Below, in pieces: positions 45,172 through 54,288 of a stretch of DNA of 64,000 bases (positions within the stretch are counted from its first letter, which is position 1; every line of letters begins with the position of its first letter). The position numbers were made by a program, and so were the translations under genes. This stretch comes from an uncultured Sulfuricurvum sp. Lineage in GTDB: Bacteria > Campylobacterota > Campylobacteria > Campylobacterales > Sulfurimonadaceae. The stretch covers positions 186,001-250,000 of the forward strand of contig CAIMUF010000074.1 of the NCBI GenBank assembly GCA_903844635.1. The letters are read 5' to 3'. The notes beneath the pieces were generated by a model. That model was given only the letters and a program-made list of their open reading frames with translations. It was not told where the DNA came from and searched no databases.

Positions 45172-45210
45172 TTTTTGGATGAGTTTGGATGAGTTTGGAT
45201 GAGTTTGGAT
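45172..45210. repeat. Tandem 10-bp repeat beside tRNA-Phe
   Basis: TTTGGATGAG is repeated head to tail about four times (three exact GAGTTTGGAT units at 45181-45210, and one before), 17 bases from the tRNA 3' end. Together with two TACCCCTAAA copies near 45066-45086, these may be integrase arm sites. Confidence 0.65.
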
Positions 45211-45227
45211 TGCTTTGGAAGTGTTGG

Positions 45228-45303
45228 TGGTGGCCAATCTCGGAATCGAACCAAGGACACGCAGATTTTCAATCTACTGCTCTACCGACTGAGCTAATTG
45301 GCC
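45228..45303 (-). tRNA. tRNA-Phe (GAA)
   Basis: A 76-nt cloverleaf on the minus strand with encoded CCA. The acceptor stem is GGCCAAT/ATTGGCC, the D-arm AGCTCAGTCGGTAGAGC, the anticodon loop TTGAAAA (GAA) and the T-arm GGTTCGATTCC. It is the presumed integration target: its 3' end faces the integrase. No second copy of the 3' end was seen in the window. Confidence 0.97.
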
Positions 45304-45361
45304 ACGTTTTGTGGAGTGCAAGTATAGCTAGCAAAGCTTAAAAATAAGCTTAATGCTTGTT

Positions 45362-46564
45362 TTATTTTTGCGCAAGCTCTTTAAAGAGATTTCCTCGCAC
45401 GGCATAAGAGGTAAATTGGTCCAGACTGGCAGCGGCTGGAGAGAGCATTGCGACGCTTTGACGATTGTGTTTTTGTTTGATCTGTTCTACTGCGACATCG
45501 AGAGTATTGCACAGTGTGCAAGGGATATTGTATTGTTTGCACAGTGCTTCAAGTCTGGTTGCGTTAGCACCGATAGCATAAACCGTGAGTTCGTACTTTT
45601 TGAGAGGGATAAACAGCTCTTCAAGTTCAACACCCTTGTCATCGCCACCGAGGACTAAGTGTATCGGGAATTCGCCATAGGTACGTAATGCTGCAAGTGT
45701 AGCATCGATATTCGTTGCTTTGGAATCATTGACCCAGAGGCGGTTTTTGCTATCACGAAACTCTTCTTGGCGGTGAGGATCGAGGATAAAGGCATTGATG
45801 CGGTCATAATCAACACGATCATAAAGGATTTTATCAATCCCCATCGCGATCATGGCATCCATCAAAAATGCTCCTTTAAATTTGATTTTAGACGCATCAA
45901 ATCCGAAATACTTCGCTAAATCTTTTTCATTTTCGTAGAGGATTTTAAATCCCTTTGTTGGAACATCCGCAAACATTTTGGGCAAGATGATGGCTTCTCC
46001 CTCTTTCATCATCGAGAGCGGTTTGAGTTTGGCTTCAAAATACGCTTCCATGCTTCCATGCCAGCTCACGTGATCGGGAGTGACAGGAAGCAGGGCATAA
46101 ATATTCGGACGGGCTACTTCGTTATAGTGCATACTAAAGGAACTTGTTTCTAAAATCCAAATAGGTGCATCGGGTGATAGATCAGCCAGCGGAGTTCCAA
46201 TGTTTCCGCCGCTGATCGCCCCTTTGTCTTTTAGTAGATGTTCGACCATTTGTGTGGTGGTAGTTTTTCCGTTAGTCCCACTGATCCAGATGGAAAAAGG
46301 CATTTTAGGAGCAAAAAAATCGTACTCACTGATGAGATGCGATGCACTTTGAATCAGCGGATGGGATGGTGGAAATCCGGGAGAGGGGATTTCATGGGTA
46401 AAAGCTCTTGTATCAAATTCGCTAACAGGTTTGAGCTGATTTCCTTCCTCATCAATAAAAGGCTTGGTCACTTTGTCATCAAAAAAAGTACAAGATCCCA
46501 TACGTTTAGCAATAGCACGGGTTGTTTTGCCGTACCCGAAACAGGCAATTTTCATGTTTTCCAT
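45362..46564 (-). CDS. murD: UDP-N-acetylmuramoylalanine-D-glutamate ligase
   Basis: A 400-residue Mur ligase that adds D-Glu to UDP-MurNAc-L-Ala in peptidoglycan synthesis. The ATP-binding motif is WISGTNGKTTTTQMVEHL (about 95). The later DPHRQEEFRDSKNRLWVNDSKATN is the central/C-terminal Mur signature, and HLVLGGDDKGVE lies in the C-terminal domain. The length is short, as in other Campylobacterota. Its ATG overlaps the mraY stop by one base (TAATG). Confidence 0.96.
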   Translation of the reverse strand: MENMKIACFGYGKTTRAIAKRMGSCTFFDDKVTKPFIDEEGNQLKPVSEFDTRAFTHEIPSPGFPPSHPLIQSASHLISEYDFFAPKMPFSIWISGTNGKTTTTQMVEHLLKDKGAISGGNIGTPLADLSPDAPIWILETSSFSMHYNEVARPNIYALLPVTPDHVSWHGSMEAYFEAKLKPLSMMKEGEAIILPKMFADVPTKGFKILYENEKDLAKYFGFDASKIKFKGAFLMDAMIAMGIDKILYDRVDYDRINAFILDPHRQEEFRDSKNRLWVNDSKATNIDATLAALRTYGEFPIHLVLGGDDKGVELEELFIPLKKYELTVYAIGANATRLEALCKQYNIPCTLCNTLDVAVEQIKQKHNRQSVAMLSPAAASLDQFTSYAVRGNLFKELAQK

Positions 46565-47622
46565 TAACGAATCTTCATTGTGATCAGGGCAAGGATGTTA
46601 GAAAGCATCGCAATAATCCAAAATCGAACGATAATTTTGTTTTCTGCCCACTGTTTCATTTCAAAATGATGATGGATCGGTGCCATTAAAAAGACCCTTT
46701 TTTTGCGGAGTTTGTAGCTTCCTACTTGTAAGATGACCGATACCGTTTCAATGACGAAAATAAAGCCGATGAGAATAAGTAAAATTTCACTTTTCCCGAT
46801 AATCGCCATATACGCGATAAAAGCACCCAATGTAAGTGAACCGCTGTCTCCCATAAAGACTTGAGCAGGATGACAGTTGAACCATAAAAATCCAACCAGT
46901 GAGCCAATAAGTGCTGCCGCGATGACGACCACTTCTCCCGCAGGGATTTTAGGCATCAAGAGATAGTGAGAGAGGGCGGCATTACCGACAACATAGACGA
47001 TAACACTCAAGGAAAGGAGGGCAAATACCGAGGGAACAGTCGCAAGACCATCCAGCCCATCGGTAAGATTAACGGCATTCGAAGTAGCAATGATGACCAA
47101 AACCCAAAATCCGATACTAAAATAGCCCATATCAAAAAGACTTGATTTGACAAACGGCACATAAAAACCGGTTTCGAGTTTTGCAAAATAGATCAAAAAA
47201 GCCCCAATAGCCAGTCCAAAAACGAGCTGAAGAGCAAGTTTTGATTTAGCACTCAGACCTGCAAGATTATCACTGCCCCGAATTTTTCCCCAATCGTCCG
47301 TAAAACCGATGTAGCCATAAAAAACCAGTGTGAGCAATCCACCAATAGCAAAAGGATTCATAATATTGACAGTTAGCAAGGAAGCAATAACAGTGGAAGC
47401 GATAAAGACGATTCCTCCCATGGTTGGTGTTTTGGCTTTACTTTGGTGAGCACTGACATATTCATTAATGGGTTGCACTTTAGCGGATCGTTGCGCCCAT
47501 GAGATGAAACGGGGCATAATAAAAAGTGTAAGTAATAAGCCGATAAAAAAAGCAAGACCTGCTCGAACAGTGATGTATTGAAGAATATTAATACCGAGAT
47601 GTAGATGAAACCAATATAACAT
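46564..47622 (-). CDS. mraY: Phospho-N-acetylmuramoyl-pentapeptide transferase
   Basis: A 352-residue membrane enzyme that transfers phospho-MurNAc-pentapeptide to undecaprenyl phosphate (lipid I). It has about ten membrane helices, with [38 protein letters not shown] and [10 protein letters not shown], all hallmark MraY sites. ATG 47622 ([10 protein letters not shown]) fits the family; an upstream frame from 47643 would add seven residues. It is divergent from gpmI. Confidence 0.96.
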   Translation of the reverse strand: MLYWFHLHLGINILQYITVRAGLAFFIGLLLTLFIMPRFISWAQRSAKVQPINEYVSAHQSKAKTPTMGGIVFIASTVIASLLTVNIMNPFAIGGLLTLVFYGYIGFTDDWGKIRGSDNLAGLSAKSKLALQLVFGLAIGAFLIYFAKLETGFYVPFVKSSLFDMGYFSIGFWVLVIIATSNAVNLTDGLDGLATVPSVFALLSLSVIVYVVGNAALSHYLLMPKIPAGEVVVIAAALIGSLVGFLWFNCHPAQVFMGDSGSLTLGAFIAYMAIIGKSEILLILIGFIFVIETVSVILQVGSYKLRKKRVFLMAPIHHHFEMKQWAENKIIVRFWIIAMLSNILALITMKIR

Positions 47623-47668
47623 TAAATGACTCTTTGTCGACAAAATTGTAAAGCAAGTGACATTTTAA

Positions 47669-47674
47669 TATAAT
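47669..47674 (+). promoter_or_regulatory. -10 box of gpmI
   Basis: TATAAT 32 bases before the gpmI ATG. AGGAGG at 47697-47702 is the ribosome site. Confidence 0.5.
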
Positions 47675-47705
47675 TAGTCAAAAGTTTGATTAATCAGGAG
47701 GCAAA

Positions 47706-49181
47706 ATGAACAAAAAAACCGTTTTGGTCATTACCGATGGGATTGGGTACTCGCCCAAACACTCTTTTAATGCCTTTCATGCTGCACATAAACCGACGTA
47801 TACTCAGTTATTTGCACACGTTCCTCATTCTCTTATCGACACCTTTGGTTTAAGTGTCGGTTTGCCTGAGGGACAGATGGGAAATTCTGAAGTAGGGCAC
47901 ATGAGTATGGGAAGTGGACGGGTACTGTATCAAGATCTGGTCAAAATTTCTCTCGCGCTGGAAGATGGCAGTTTTGAACGTAACGAAGTCTTTAATGCTT
48001 TATTAAAAACAAGTAATCGGCTCCATCTCATAGCTCTTATGAGTGATGGCGGAGTTCATTCGCATATTGATCACTTGATAGGCGTTGCAGAGATTGCCGC
48101 CGATGCAGGCAAGGAAGTATGGCTTCATCTCATTAGTGACGGACGAGATGTTTCTCCTACTTCTGCGATCCATTTTGTCCAAACTATCAAAGCGCATGGA
48201 CGTCGTAACATTCGAATTGGTTCATTGGGCGGGCGTTTTTATGCGATGGATCGGGATAATCGTTGGGAACGTATTGAACGCGGCTATAACGCCATTGTCA
48301 ACGCAACGCCAAAAAGTGAACAAAGTGTTACCGATTACATTGAAAATTCGTACGCCAAAGGTGAACAGGATGAATTTATCGTCCCGACTGCCTTCGATGG
48401 ATACGAAGGAATTAGTGAAGGGGATGCGGTTTTAACCCTTAACTTTAGAAGCGATCGGATGAGACAATTCGCAACTGCTTTAGGTGATGAACAATTTGAG
48501 GGGTTTGAACGTCGTTTTGTCCCTATCCATTTTGCTACGATGACGCAGTATGATAAAAGCTTTCCATTTCCCGTTTTATTTCCTAAAGATGCACCGGTAA
48601 ATACGCTTTCTGAAGTGATTTCACGTGCCGGAAAACGTCAGCTTCATACGGCGGAAACAGAAAAATATGCGCATGTCACCTTTTTCTTTAATGGCGGTAT
48701 CGAAGAACCGTATGAGAATGAAACACGTGTTTTGATCCCCAGTCCTCAAGTCAAAACCTACGATATGAAACCTGAGATGAGTGCTGCAGAAGTAGGCGAT
48801 GTCGTGGTAAAAGCGATTGCTGAGGGGATTGACTTTATTGTGGTAAACTTTGCCAATGGTGATATGGTGGGGCACACGGGCAATTTTGAAGCGGCTACAC
48901 GTGCAGTTGAAGCCGTGGATGAGCAGCTTGGACGGATTGTCGAAGCTGCAAAAGCCCAAGGATACGCGATGGTACTTACATCCGATCACGGAAACTGTGA
49001 AGAGATGCGTGATGATGCAGGTAATACCTTGACCAATCATACGGTTGGTAAAGTATGGTGTTTTGTTGTGGCGGATGAGGTCAAAGAAGTCCATCCGGGT
49101 GCACTCAATAACATTGCGCCGACAGTTTTAAAATTGATGGGAATTGAAATCCCATCTGAGATGGACACACCATTGATTTGA
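47706..49181 (+). CDS. gpmI: Cofactor-independent phosphoglycerate mutase
   Basis: A 491-residue enzyme interconverting 3- and 2-phosphoglycerate without bisphosphoglycerate. Alkaline-phosphatase-type metal sites are seen: ITDGIGYSP at the N-terminus, the phosphoserine segment GQMGNSEVGHMSMGSG (about 57), DGRDVSP, NFANGDMVGHTG and TSDHGNCEEM, with the final NHTVG. It is full length, with strong AGGAGG before the ATG. It is followed by two hairpins before fabG. Confidence 0.96.
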   Translation: MNKKTVLVITDGIGYSPKHSFNAFHAAHKPTYTQLFAHVPHSLIDTFGLSVGLPEGQMGNSEVGHMSMGSGRVLYQDLVKISLALEDGSFERNEVFNALLKTSNRLHLIALMSDGGVHSHIDHLIGVAEIAADAGKEVWLHLISDGRDVSPTSAIHFVQTIKAHGRRNIRIGSLGGRFYAMDRDNRWERIERGYNAIVNATPKSEQSVTDYIENSYAKGEQDEFIVPTAFDGYEGISEGDAVLTLNFRSDRMRQFATALGDEQFEGFERRFVPIHFATMTQYDKSFPFPVLFPKDAPVNTLSEVISRAGKRQLHTAETEKYAHVTFFFNGGIEEPYENETRVLIPSPQVKTYDMKPEMSAAEVGDVVVKAIAEGIDFIVVNFANGDMVGHTGNFEAATRAVEAVDEQLGRIVEAAKAQGYAMVLTSDHGNCEEMRDDAGNTLTNHTVGKVWCFVVADEVKEVHPGALNNIAPTVLKLMGIEIPSEMDTPLI

Positions 49182-49233
49182 ACGCCAAAGGAATAAAATC
49201 CCTTTGGCTACGCTCGCCGCTAAGGCACTGAAG

Positions 49234-49260
49234 CTTGCCTCTTTCGAGGCAGATTATTTT
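49234..49260. terminator. Hairpin terminator upstream of fabG
   Basis: TGCCTC-tttc-GAGGCA followed by a T-rich run, similar to the hairpin at 29-56. A second small stem (CCAAAGG/CCTTTGG, about 49184-49207) lies just before it, after the gpmI stop. Confidence 0.55.
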
Positions 49261-49280
49261 ATGAAAAAGGGTATAAATAA

Positions 49281-50024
49281 ATGAAATTCACAGGTAAAAA
49301 TGTTTTAGTAACCGGTTCAAGCCGAGGTATCGGTGCCGAAGTAGCAAAAGTATTGGCAGGATATGGTTTAAAAGTATGGATTAACTACCGCAGCGGAGCA
49401 ACGGCAGCCGATGCAGTTAAAGATGAGATTGAGCGTGCTGGCGGAAAAGCAGCTGTTATTGGATTCGATGTGAGCGATGAAGCAGCCTTTGTCGATGCGG
49501 TCAAAACAATTATTGATGCGGATGGCGAATTATCGTACTTGGTTAACAATGCAGGGATCACGAACGATAAATTGGCAATGCGCATGAAAGCCGAAGAGTT
49601 CACCAGCGTCATCGATGCCAATCTTACTTCTGCATTTATTGGTTGTCGAGAAGCGATGAAAGCGATGCGCAAACAAAAATTTGGAAGCGTTGTCAACATG
49701 GCATCCATCGTCGGTGAAACCGGCAATGCAGGTCAAACCAACTATGCGGCCTCCAAGGGCGGAATGATTGCAATGACAAAAAGTTTTGCGATAGAAGCAG
49801 CAACGAGCGGTATTCGCTATAACTGTATCACTCCAGGCTTTATTGCAACCGACATGACCGATGAGCTAAAAGAGGAAGTGAAAGCAGCCTTTACCGCTAA
49901 AATCCCAATGGCTCGTTTTGGTAACGCTGCGGAAGTGGCAGAAGCAACAGCATTTTTACTCAGTGATCATGCAAGCTACATCACGGGTGAAACACTTAAA
50001 GTAAATGGTGGAATGTATATGTGA
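49281..50024 (+). CDS. fabG: 3-oxoacyl-ACP reductase
   Basis: A 247-residue short-chain dehydrogenase that reduces 3-oxoacyl-ACP in fatty acid elongation with NADPH. It has TGSSRGIGAEVAK for cofactor binding, NNAG, catalytic Ser in MASIVGETG and Y-x-x-x-K in TNYAASKGG, and the C-terminal SDHASYITGETLKVNGG. The start follows AAAGGG. It is the first of the fatty-acid genes fabG-acpP-fabF-accA, all in the same direction. Confidence 0.96.
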   Translation: MKFTGKNVLVTGSSRGIGAEVAKVLAGYGLKVWINYRSGATAADAVKDEIERAGGKAAVIGFDVSDEAAFVDAVKTIIDADGELSYLVNNAGITNDKLAMRMKAEEFTSVIDANLTSAFIGCREAMKAMRKQKFGSVVNMASIVGETGNAGQTNYAASKGGMIAMTKSFAIEAATSGIRYNCITPGFIATDMTDELKEEVKAAFTAKIPMARFGNAAEVAEATAFLLSDHASYITGETLKVNGGMYM

Positions 50025-50039
50025 AAAGCGTATTAAAAA

Positions 50040-50178
50040 GCCAACTGCTTGGCTTTTTTAGCTTTGAAACCAAAGGCTATATGCGTAAGCATAGCCGAAG
50101 GTGGGCGTCACATTAATGCCAACTGCTTGGCTTTTTTAGCTTTGAAACCGAAGGCTGTGTGCGAAAGCAAAGCCGAAG
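50040..50178. repeat. Duplicated 61-bp terminator-containing repeat
   Basis: Two near-identical 61-base copies at 50040-50100 and 50118-50178. Each starts with the hairpin GCCAActgcTTGGC followed by T6 and ends in AGCCGAAG. In the first copy the flanking A5/T6 makes a strong two-way terminator (50035-50059). The copies differ at a few bases, so the duplication is not brand new. Confidence 0.85.
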
Positions 50179-50222
50179 AAAGGTAAATTAGAGGGAAATT
50201 TCCCAACTTAAGCTAAATATGT

Positions 50223-50228
50223 TATAAT
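50223..50228 (+). promoter_or_regulatory. -10 box of acpP
   Basis: TATAAT 34 bases before the acpP ATG, after the duplicated terminators, so acpP has its own promoter apart from fabG. Confidence 0.6.
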
Positions 50229-50261
50229 TTGGCGATTTTATTCATATGAACAGGAGCTATT

Positions 50262-50492
50262 ATGGCACTTTTGGAAGACATTAAAGAAGTAGTGGTTGAG
50301 CAACTTAGCGTAAACCCGGACGAAGTAAAAGCGGATTCTAAATTCGTAGAAGATCTTGGCGCTGATAGCCTTGATGTTGTTGAATTGGTAATGGCTCTTG
50401 AAGAGAAATTCGATATCGAAATTCCTGATGATGAAGCGGAAAAAATCCAAACGGTTCAAGATGTAATCAATTACATCGAAGGCAAAAAGTAA
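50262..50492 (+). CDS. acpP: Acyl carrier protein
   Basis: A 76-residue acidic carrier protein. The 4'-phosphopantetheine attachment Ser lies in [12 protein letters not shown] (about residue 36), with the conserved [10 protein letters not shown]. The length is typical. AGGAGC precedes the ATG. It sits between fabG and fabF, the usual place. Confidence 0.98.
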   Translation: MALLEDIKEVVVEQLSVNPDEVKADSKFVEDLGADSLDVVELVMALEEKFDIEIPDDEAEKIQTVQDVINYIEGKK

Positions 50493-50682
50493 TCACTATT
50501 GATTATGTATCTCTAAATTCTCAAAAAATTTGTTTTTTGAAGCTTTAGGGGATTGCAAAGGACTCAAGTCCTTGCTATAAAAACGGATGAGTTCGTTTTT
50601 ATGTAACATTAAAGATGAGAGTGATTTTAACTGTTGGCTTGTATGAGCCATCGTTTAAGACCATTGATACGCAGGAGAAAAT

Positions 50683-51906
50683 GTGAAACGAGTAGTAGTA
50701 ACCGGCATGGGAATGATCAACGCATTGGGCCATGACAAAGAAAGTTCTTTTAAGGCTATTTGCGAGGGAGAATGCGGTATCGATATGATTACTATTTTTG
50801 ACGCATCTCAGCACAGTGTACAAATTGCTGGAGAAGTAAAAGGATTTGATCCTGAAACCGTAATGCATCCAAAAGAAGTAAAAAAAGCGGATCGTTTTAT
50901 CCATTTCGGACTTAAAGCAGCGCAAGAAGCAATGCTGGATGCAGGATTGAATGCAGACATAGACAAAGACCGTTTTGGTATCAGTGCAGCAGCAGGAATT
51001 GGTGGTTTGGCAGCGATTGAAGCGAGTTCTATCGTATTAGAGACCAAAGGTCCACGTCGTATTTCTCCATTTTTTATCCCTTCGGCACTTGTTAATATGC
51101 TTGGCGGATTTGTTTCGATTGAGCACGGGCTTAAGGGTCCTAATCTTTCAAGTGTAACAGCGTGTGCAGCAGGAACGCATGGAATTAGTGAAGCAGCAAA
51201 AACTATTATGGTTGGCGGCGCAGATCAGATGCTCGTAGTTGCCGCTGAATCAGCGATTTGTGGAGTAGGCATCGGTGGGTTTGCAGCAATGAAAGCGCTC
51301 TCTACAAGAAACGATGAGCCTAAAAAAGCGTCTCGTCCTTTTGATGCAGATCGTACAGGATTTGTAATGGGTGAGGGTGCTGCGGCCTTAGTACTTGAAG
51401 AATATGAGAGTGCAATTGCGCGCGGAGCACGTATTTATGCAGAGCTTATCGGCTTTGGTGAAAGTGGTGATGCCAATCACATTACAACTCCTGCTCCTGG
51501 CGGAGAGGGTGCAGCGCGCGCGATGAAAGCAGCGATGAAAATGGCTGGTCAGCCAAAAGTTGATTACATCAATGCTCACGGAACCAGCACCAAGTACAAT
51601 GACTGGTATGAAACAATGGCAACAAAAGCAACATTCGGTGGGGCTGAAAATTGTCCTCCAATCAGCTCAACCAAAGGTCAAACAGGTCACTGTCTCGGTG
51701 CTGCAGGCGGGATAGAAGCCGTTGTTAGTATCATGGCAATGCGCGATAGCATTATTCCTCCGACCATCAACTATGAAACACCTGATGTTGATTGCGATTT
51801 GGATATTGTCCCTAATGTAGCACGAAAAGCTGAGCTTAACGTGGTTATGAGTAATTCATTTGGATTTGGCGGCACGAACGGTGTTGTTATTTTCAGAAAA
51901 ATCTAA
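50683..51906 (+). CDS. fabF: 3-oxoacyl-ACP synthase II
   Basis: A 407-residue condensing enzyme. The catalytic triad is Cys in VTACAAGTHG (about 162), His in NAHGTSTKYND (about 300) and His in KGQTGHCLGAAGG (about 336). The start is GTG 50683, with AGGAG five bases before it; the overlapping ATG at 50681 is out of frame. accA follows after nine bases, so the two are co-transcribed. Confidence 0.97.
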   Translation: MKRVVVTGMGMINALGHDKESSFKAICEGECGIDMITIFDASQHSVQIAGEVKGFDPETVMHPKEVKKADRFIHFGLKAAQEAMLDAGLNADIDKDRFGISAAAGIGGLAAIEASSIVLETKGPRRISPFFIPSALVNMLGGFVSIEHGLKGPNLSSVTACAAGTHGISEAAKTIMVGGADQMLVVAAESAICGVGIGGFAAMKALSTRNDEPKKASRPFDADRTGFVMGEGAAALVLEEYESAIARGARIYAELIGFGESGDANHITTPAPGGEGAARAMKAAMKMAGQPKVDYINAHGTSTKYNDWYETMATKATFGGAENCPPISSTKGQTGHCLGAAGGIEAVVSIMAMRDSIIPPTINYETPDVDCDLDIVPNVARKAELNVVMSNSFGFGGTNGVVIFRKI

Positions 51907-51915
51907 GGCACTCTT

Positions 51916-52851
51916 TTGGCTACTTATCTCGATTTTGAACAAAAAATTTGCCAAATTCAAGAAGAGATTATTGCTGCTGAGGTCCGTTATGACCATCATG
52001 CAGTAACCATTCTCAAACAAGATTTGGATAAAGAAGTTCAGCAAACCTACACAAATTTATCTCCCTATCAAGAGCTTCAGCTTGCACGGCATCAAGATCG
52101 TCCGTATGCGCTTGATTATATTAACCTTCTTTTTGACAAAAAATACGAGCTTCATGGGGATCGCCATTATCGCGATGACCTCTCTATTATTTGTTATTTG
52201 GGTATGATTGGCGATGAGCGTGTGATGATTATTGGTGAACAAAAAGGACGCGGGACTAAAAACAAGCTCAAGCGTAATTTTGGTATGCCAAATCCTGAAG
52301 GATACCGTAAAGCTTTGCGTATGGCAAAAATGGCGGAAAAATTTAAAATCCCACTTTTGATGTTAATCGATACTCCGGGCGCATATCCGGGATTGGGCGC
52401 AGAAGAACGTAATCAAAGTGAAGCGATTGCTCGCAATTTACTTGAACTTTCCAATCTTAATACCATTACGGTTTCGGTCGTTATCGGAGAAGGCGGAAGT
52501 GGCGGTGCATTGGCTATCGGTGTCGCAGATCGCCTTGCAATGATGCGTTACTCCGTATTTAGTGTTATTTCGCCGGAAGGGTGTTCTGCAATTTTGTGGA
52601 ATGACCCCAGCAAAGTAGAAGCTGCAACCAAGGCACTGAAAATTACCAGTGAAGATCTTAAATCACTCGATTTAATTGATGATGTCATTGACGAACCGTT
52701 GATTGGTGCTCATCGTGATAAAGTGGGCGCAGCAAACATGCTCAAAGATTATTTTCTCTCATCTGTTGCGTCTTTACGTAAACTTAGTGACTCAGAACGT
52801 CTTGAAAAACGATACAACCGTCTTGTCGGTGTCGGGCGTTATAGCGAATAA
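51916..52851 (+). CDS. accA: Acetyl-CoA carboxylase carboxyltransferase, alpha subunit
   Basis: A 311-residue AccA. It shows the carboxyltransferase motifs [56 protein letters not shown] and [11 protein letters not shown]. The start appears to be TTG 51916 (MATYLDFEQ), which fits the family N-terminus; no ATG is available nearby. It makes malonyl-CoA with AccD, BirA-loaded AccB and AccC, none of which is in this window. Confidence 0.96.
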   Translation: MATYLDFEQKICQIQEEIIAAEVRYDHHAVTILKQDLDKEVQQTYTNLSPYQELQLARHQDRPYALDYINLLFDKKYELHGDRHYRDDLSIICYLGMIGDERVMIIGEQKGRGTKNKLKRNFGMPNPEGYRKALRMAKMAEKFKIPLLMLIDTPGAYPGLGAEERNQSEAIARNLLELSNLNTITVSVVIGEGGSGGALAIGVADRLAMMRYSVFSVISPEGCSAILWNDPSKVEAATKALKITSEDLKSLDLIDDVIDEPLIGAHRDKVGAANMLKDYFLSSVASLRKLSDSERLEKRYNRLVGVGRYSE

Positions 52852-52912
52852 AACATTCCTCCAGCATAGGCTGACGAATTGCCCTTTGGTTGAATTTAGT
52901 TCTACTTTTAGG

Positions 52913-53698
52913 CTAGATTCCCGCCTTTGCGGGAATGACGAGTGGTGCCGGTTTTAGCCTCTTCATTCTCGCAGCCTCTTTTGAAAACGCAATCAACTCT
53001 TCAGTCGTCTGGATATTTTTAGGAACCATCCCAAGTACTTGTGCCAGTAGATTTGTCGTGGTAATGGCATCTGATAGCGCACGGTGATACGTGGCTTCAG
53101 AATGAAGATCATACATTTCATTTAAATATCTCAAACCATACCGCTCAGACTCAAATGTTCGCTCAGCTAGATCAATCGTACACAATTGGCGATTAAGCAA
53201 TACGCCCAGACCTGCTCGCTCCATCATGGCAGAGACAAATTTATAATCAAATTTTGCATCATGCCCAACAAAAACAGCATCGCCTAAATAGAGGCGAAAA
53301 TCAGACATTACTTTTGAAAGCGGTGGAGCATGAATGGTTTGTTCAACGCTGATACCAGTAATTTCAGCAATTGCATCTGAGATACTCTCACAATGGACCA
53401 GGCTTTCAAAAGTATCGATGATTTTCCCATTTTGAAACCTTACCGCACCAATTTCTATGATCTGATGGTGGGCAGTTTTGGATCCGTTGGTCTCAACATC
53501 TACAATACAAAAGAGGGTATCGTTAACCGGAGTCAAAGAAGTACGAAATTTATAGGCCTTTGAGTGCAAAATGACGTTCAACCCTTGAGCTTTTAACATT
53601 TCAAGGGCAAGATCATCGCCTACTTTTTCTTCAAACTCTTCTTTTGGAATCCCATTTTTAGAGAGGCGATTAACTATTTTTGGATCCAATGGAATCAT
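52913..53698 (-). CDS. DnaQ-like 3'-5' exonuclease
   Basis: A 261-residue protein. After about 65 N-terminal residues comes a DEDDh exonuclease domain: VDVETNGSKT (Asp, Glu), then GHDAKFDYKF (Asp) and YHRALSDAITT (His, Asp). It resembles DNA polymerase III epsilon, but the N-terminal extension and context suggest an auxiliary exonuclease. The last residues LVIPAKAGI are encoded by the palindromic repeat at 52914, so its original stop was changed by the repeat. It overlaps trpF by four bases. Confidence 0.88.
   Translation of the reverse strand: MIPLDPKIVNRLSKNGIPKEEFEEKVGDDLALEMLKAQGLNVILHSKAYKFRTSLTPVNDTLFCIVDVETNGSKTAHHQIIEIGAVRFQNGKIIDTFESLVHCESISDAIAEITGISVEQTIHAPPLSKVMSDFRLYLGDAVFVGHDAKFDYKFVSAMMERAGLGVLLNRQLCTIDLAERTFESERYGLRYLNEMYDLHSEATYHRALSDAITTTNLLAQVLGMVPKNIQTTEELIAFSKEAARMKRLKPAPLVIPAKAGI
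52914..52940. repeat. Dispersed palindromic repeat, single unit
   Basis: GATTCCCGCctttGCGGGAATGACG between accA and the convergent dnaQ-like gene. The dnaQ-like frame ends within it. Confidence 0.85.
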
Positions 53699-54282
53699 AA
53701 TTTCGCCTGTGTGATAAAATTAAATACTTTTTGGTGATCTTTTTTTCCGTGGGATAATTCAACACCGCTGCTCACATCCACACCATAAAAACCATATTCT
53801 TTAATCGAAGGTATATTGTCAGGATCAAGCCCGCCTGCTAAAATAATTTTTGAGCAATCAATGTTCTTAAACCATTCGATATTAAGACGTTTCCCGCTTC
53901 CTCCGTAACTCTCACAGTAAGCATCAATAAGACGATATTCGTCTGGGTAACGCAGGACATCTTCACGGTTTTTTGCTCGAATCACTTTGAGAGAGGGGAA
54001 ATGTAATGATGTATAAAAATCATCACTGACGTCGAAATGAATTTGAGCCAGAGTACATCCTGTCTCTAAGCAGAGTGATTGGATTGTTTCAGGTGTTTCA
54101 TTAACAAAAAGAGCTACTTTTTCGACAAAAGGGGGAAGTTTAGCGATAATAGTTTGGGCCTCTTGAGGAGTAATATATCGGGGAGACTCAGGATAAAAGA
54201 CAAACCCGAGGGCGTCCGCTCCCGATTCTATTGCATTAAAGGCATCCTCAAAATTGGTAATACCGCAGATTTTTACTCTCAT
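53695..54282 (-). CDS. trpF: Phosphoribosylanthranilate isomerase
   Basis: A 195-residue TIM-barrel enzyme of tryptophan synthesis. Catalytic Cys lies in VKICGITNFEDA, GADALGFVFYPESPRYI follows, and the phosphate/Asp region is ILAGGLDPDNI with GVDVSSGVE near the end. It follows rpe by six bases. No other trp genes are near, so it stands outside a trp operon. Confidence 0.94.
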   Translation of the reverse strand: MRVKICGITNFEDAFNAIESGADALGFVFYPESPRYITPQEAQTIIAKLPPFVEKVALFVNETPETIQSLCLETGCTLAQIHFDVSDDFYTSLHFPSLKVIRAKNREDVLRYPDEYRLIDAYCESYGGSGKRLNIEWFKNIDCSKIILAGGLDPDNIPSIKEYGFYGVDVSSGVELSHGKKDHQKVFNFITQAKL

Positions 54283-54288
54283 TATAGG

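Noticed and set aside
45172-45210. Tandem repeats as a CRISPR or minisatellite gene
   Set aside because: The 10-base head-to-tail units have no spacers and are non-coding; arm sites or simple repeat expansion explain them better.
45012-45272. Upstream extension of the P4-type integrase into the tRNA gene
   Set aside because: It is low-complexity translation of tandem repeats and tRNA; ATG 45011 matches the family start.
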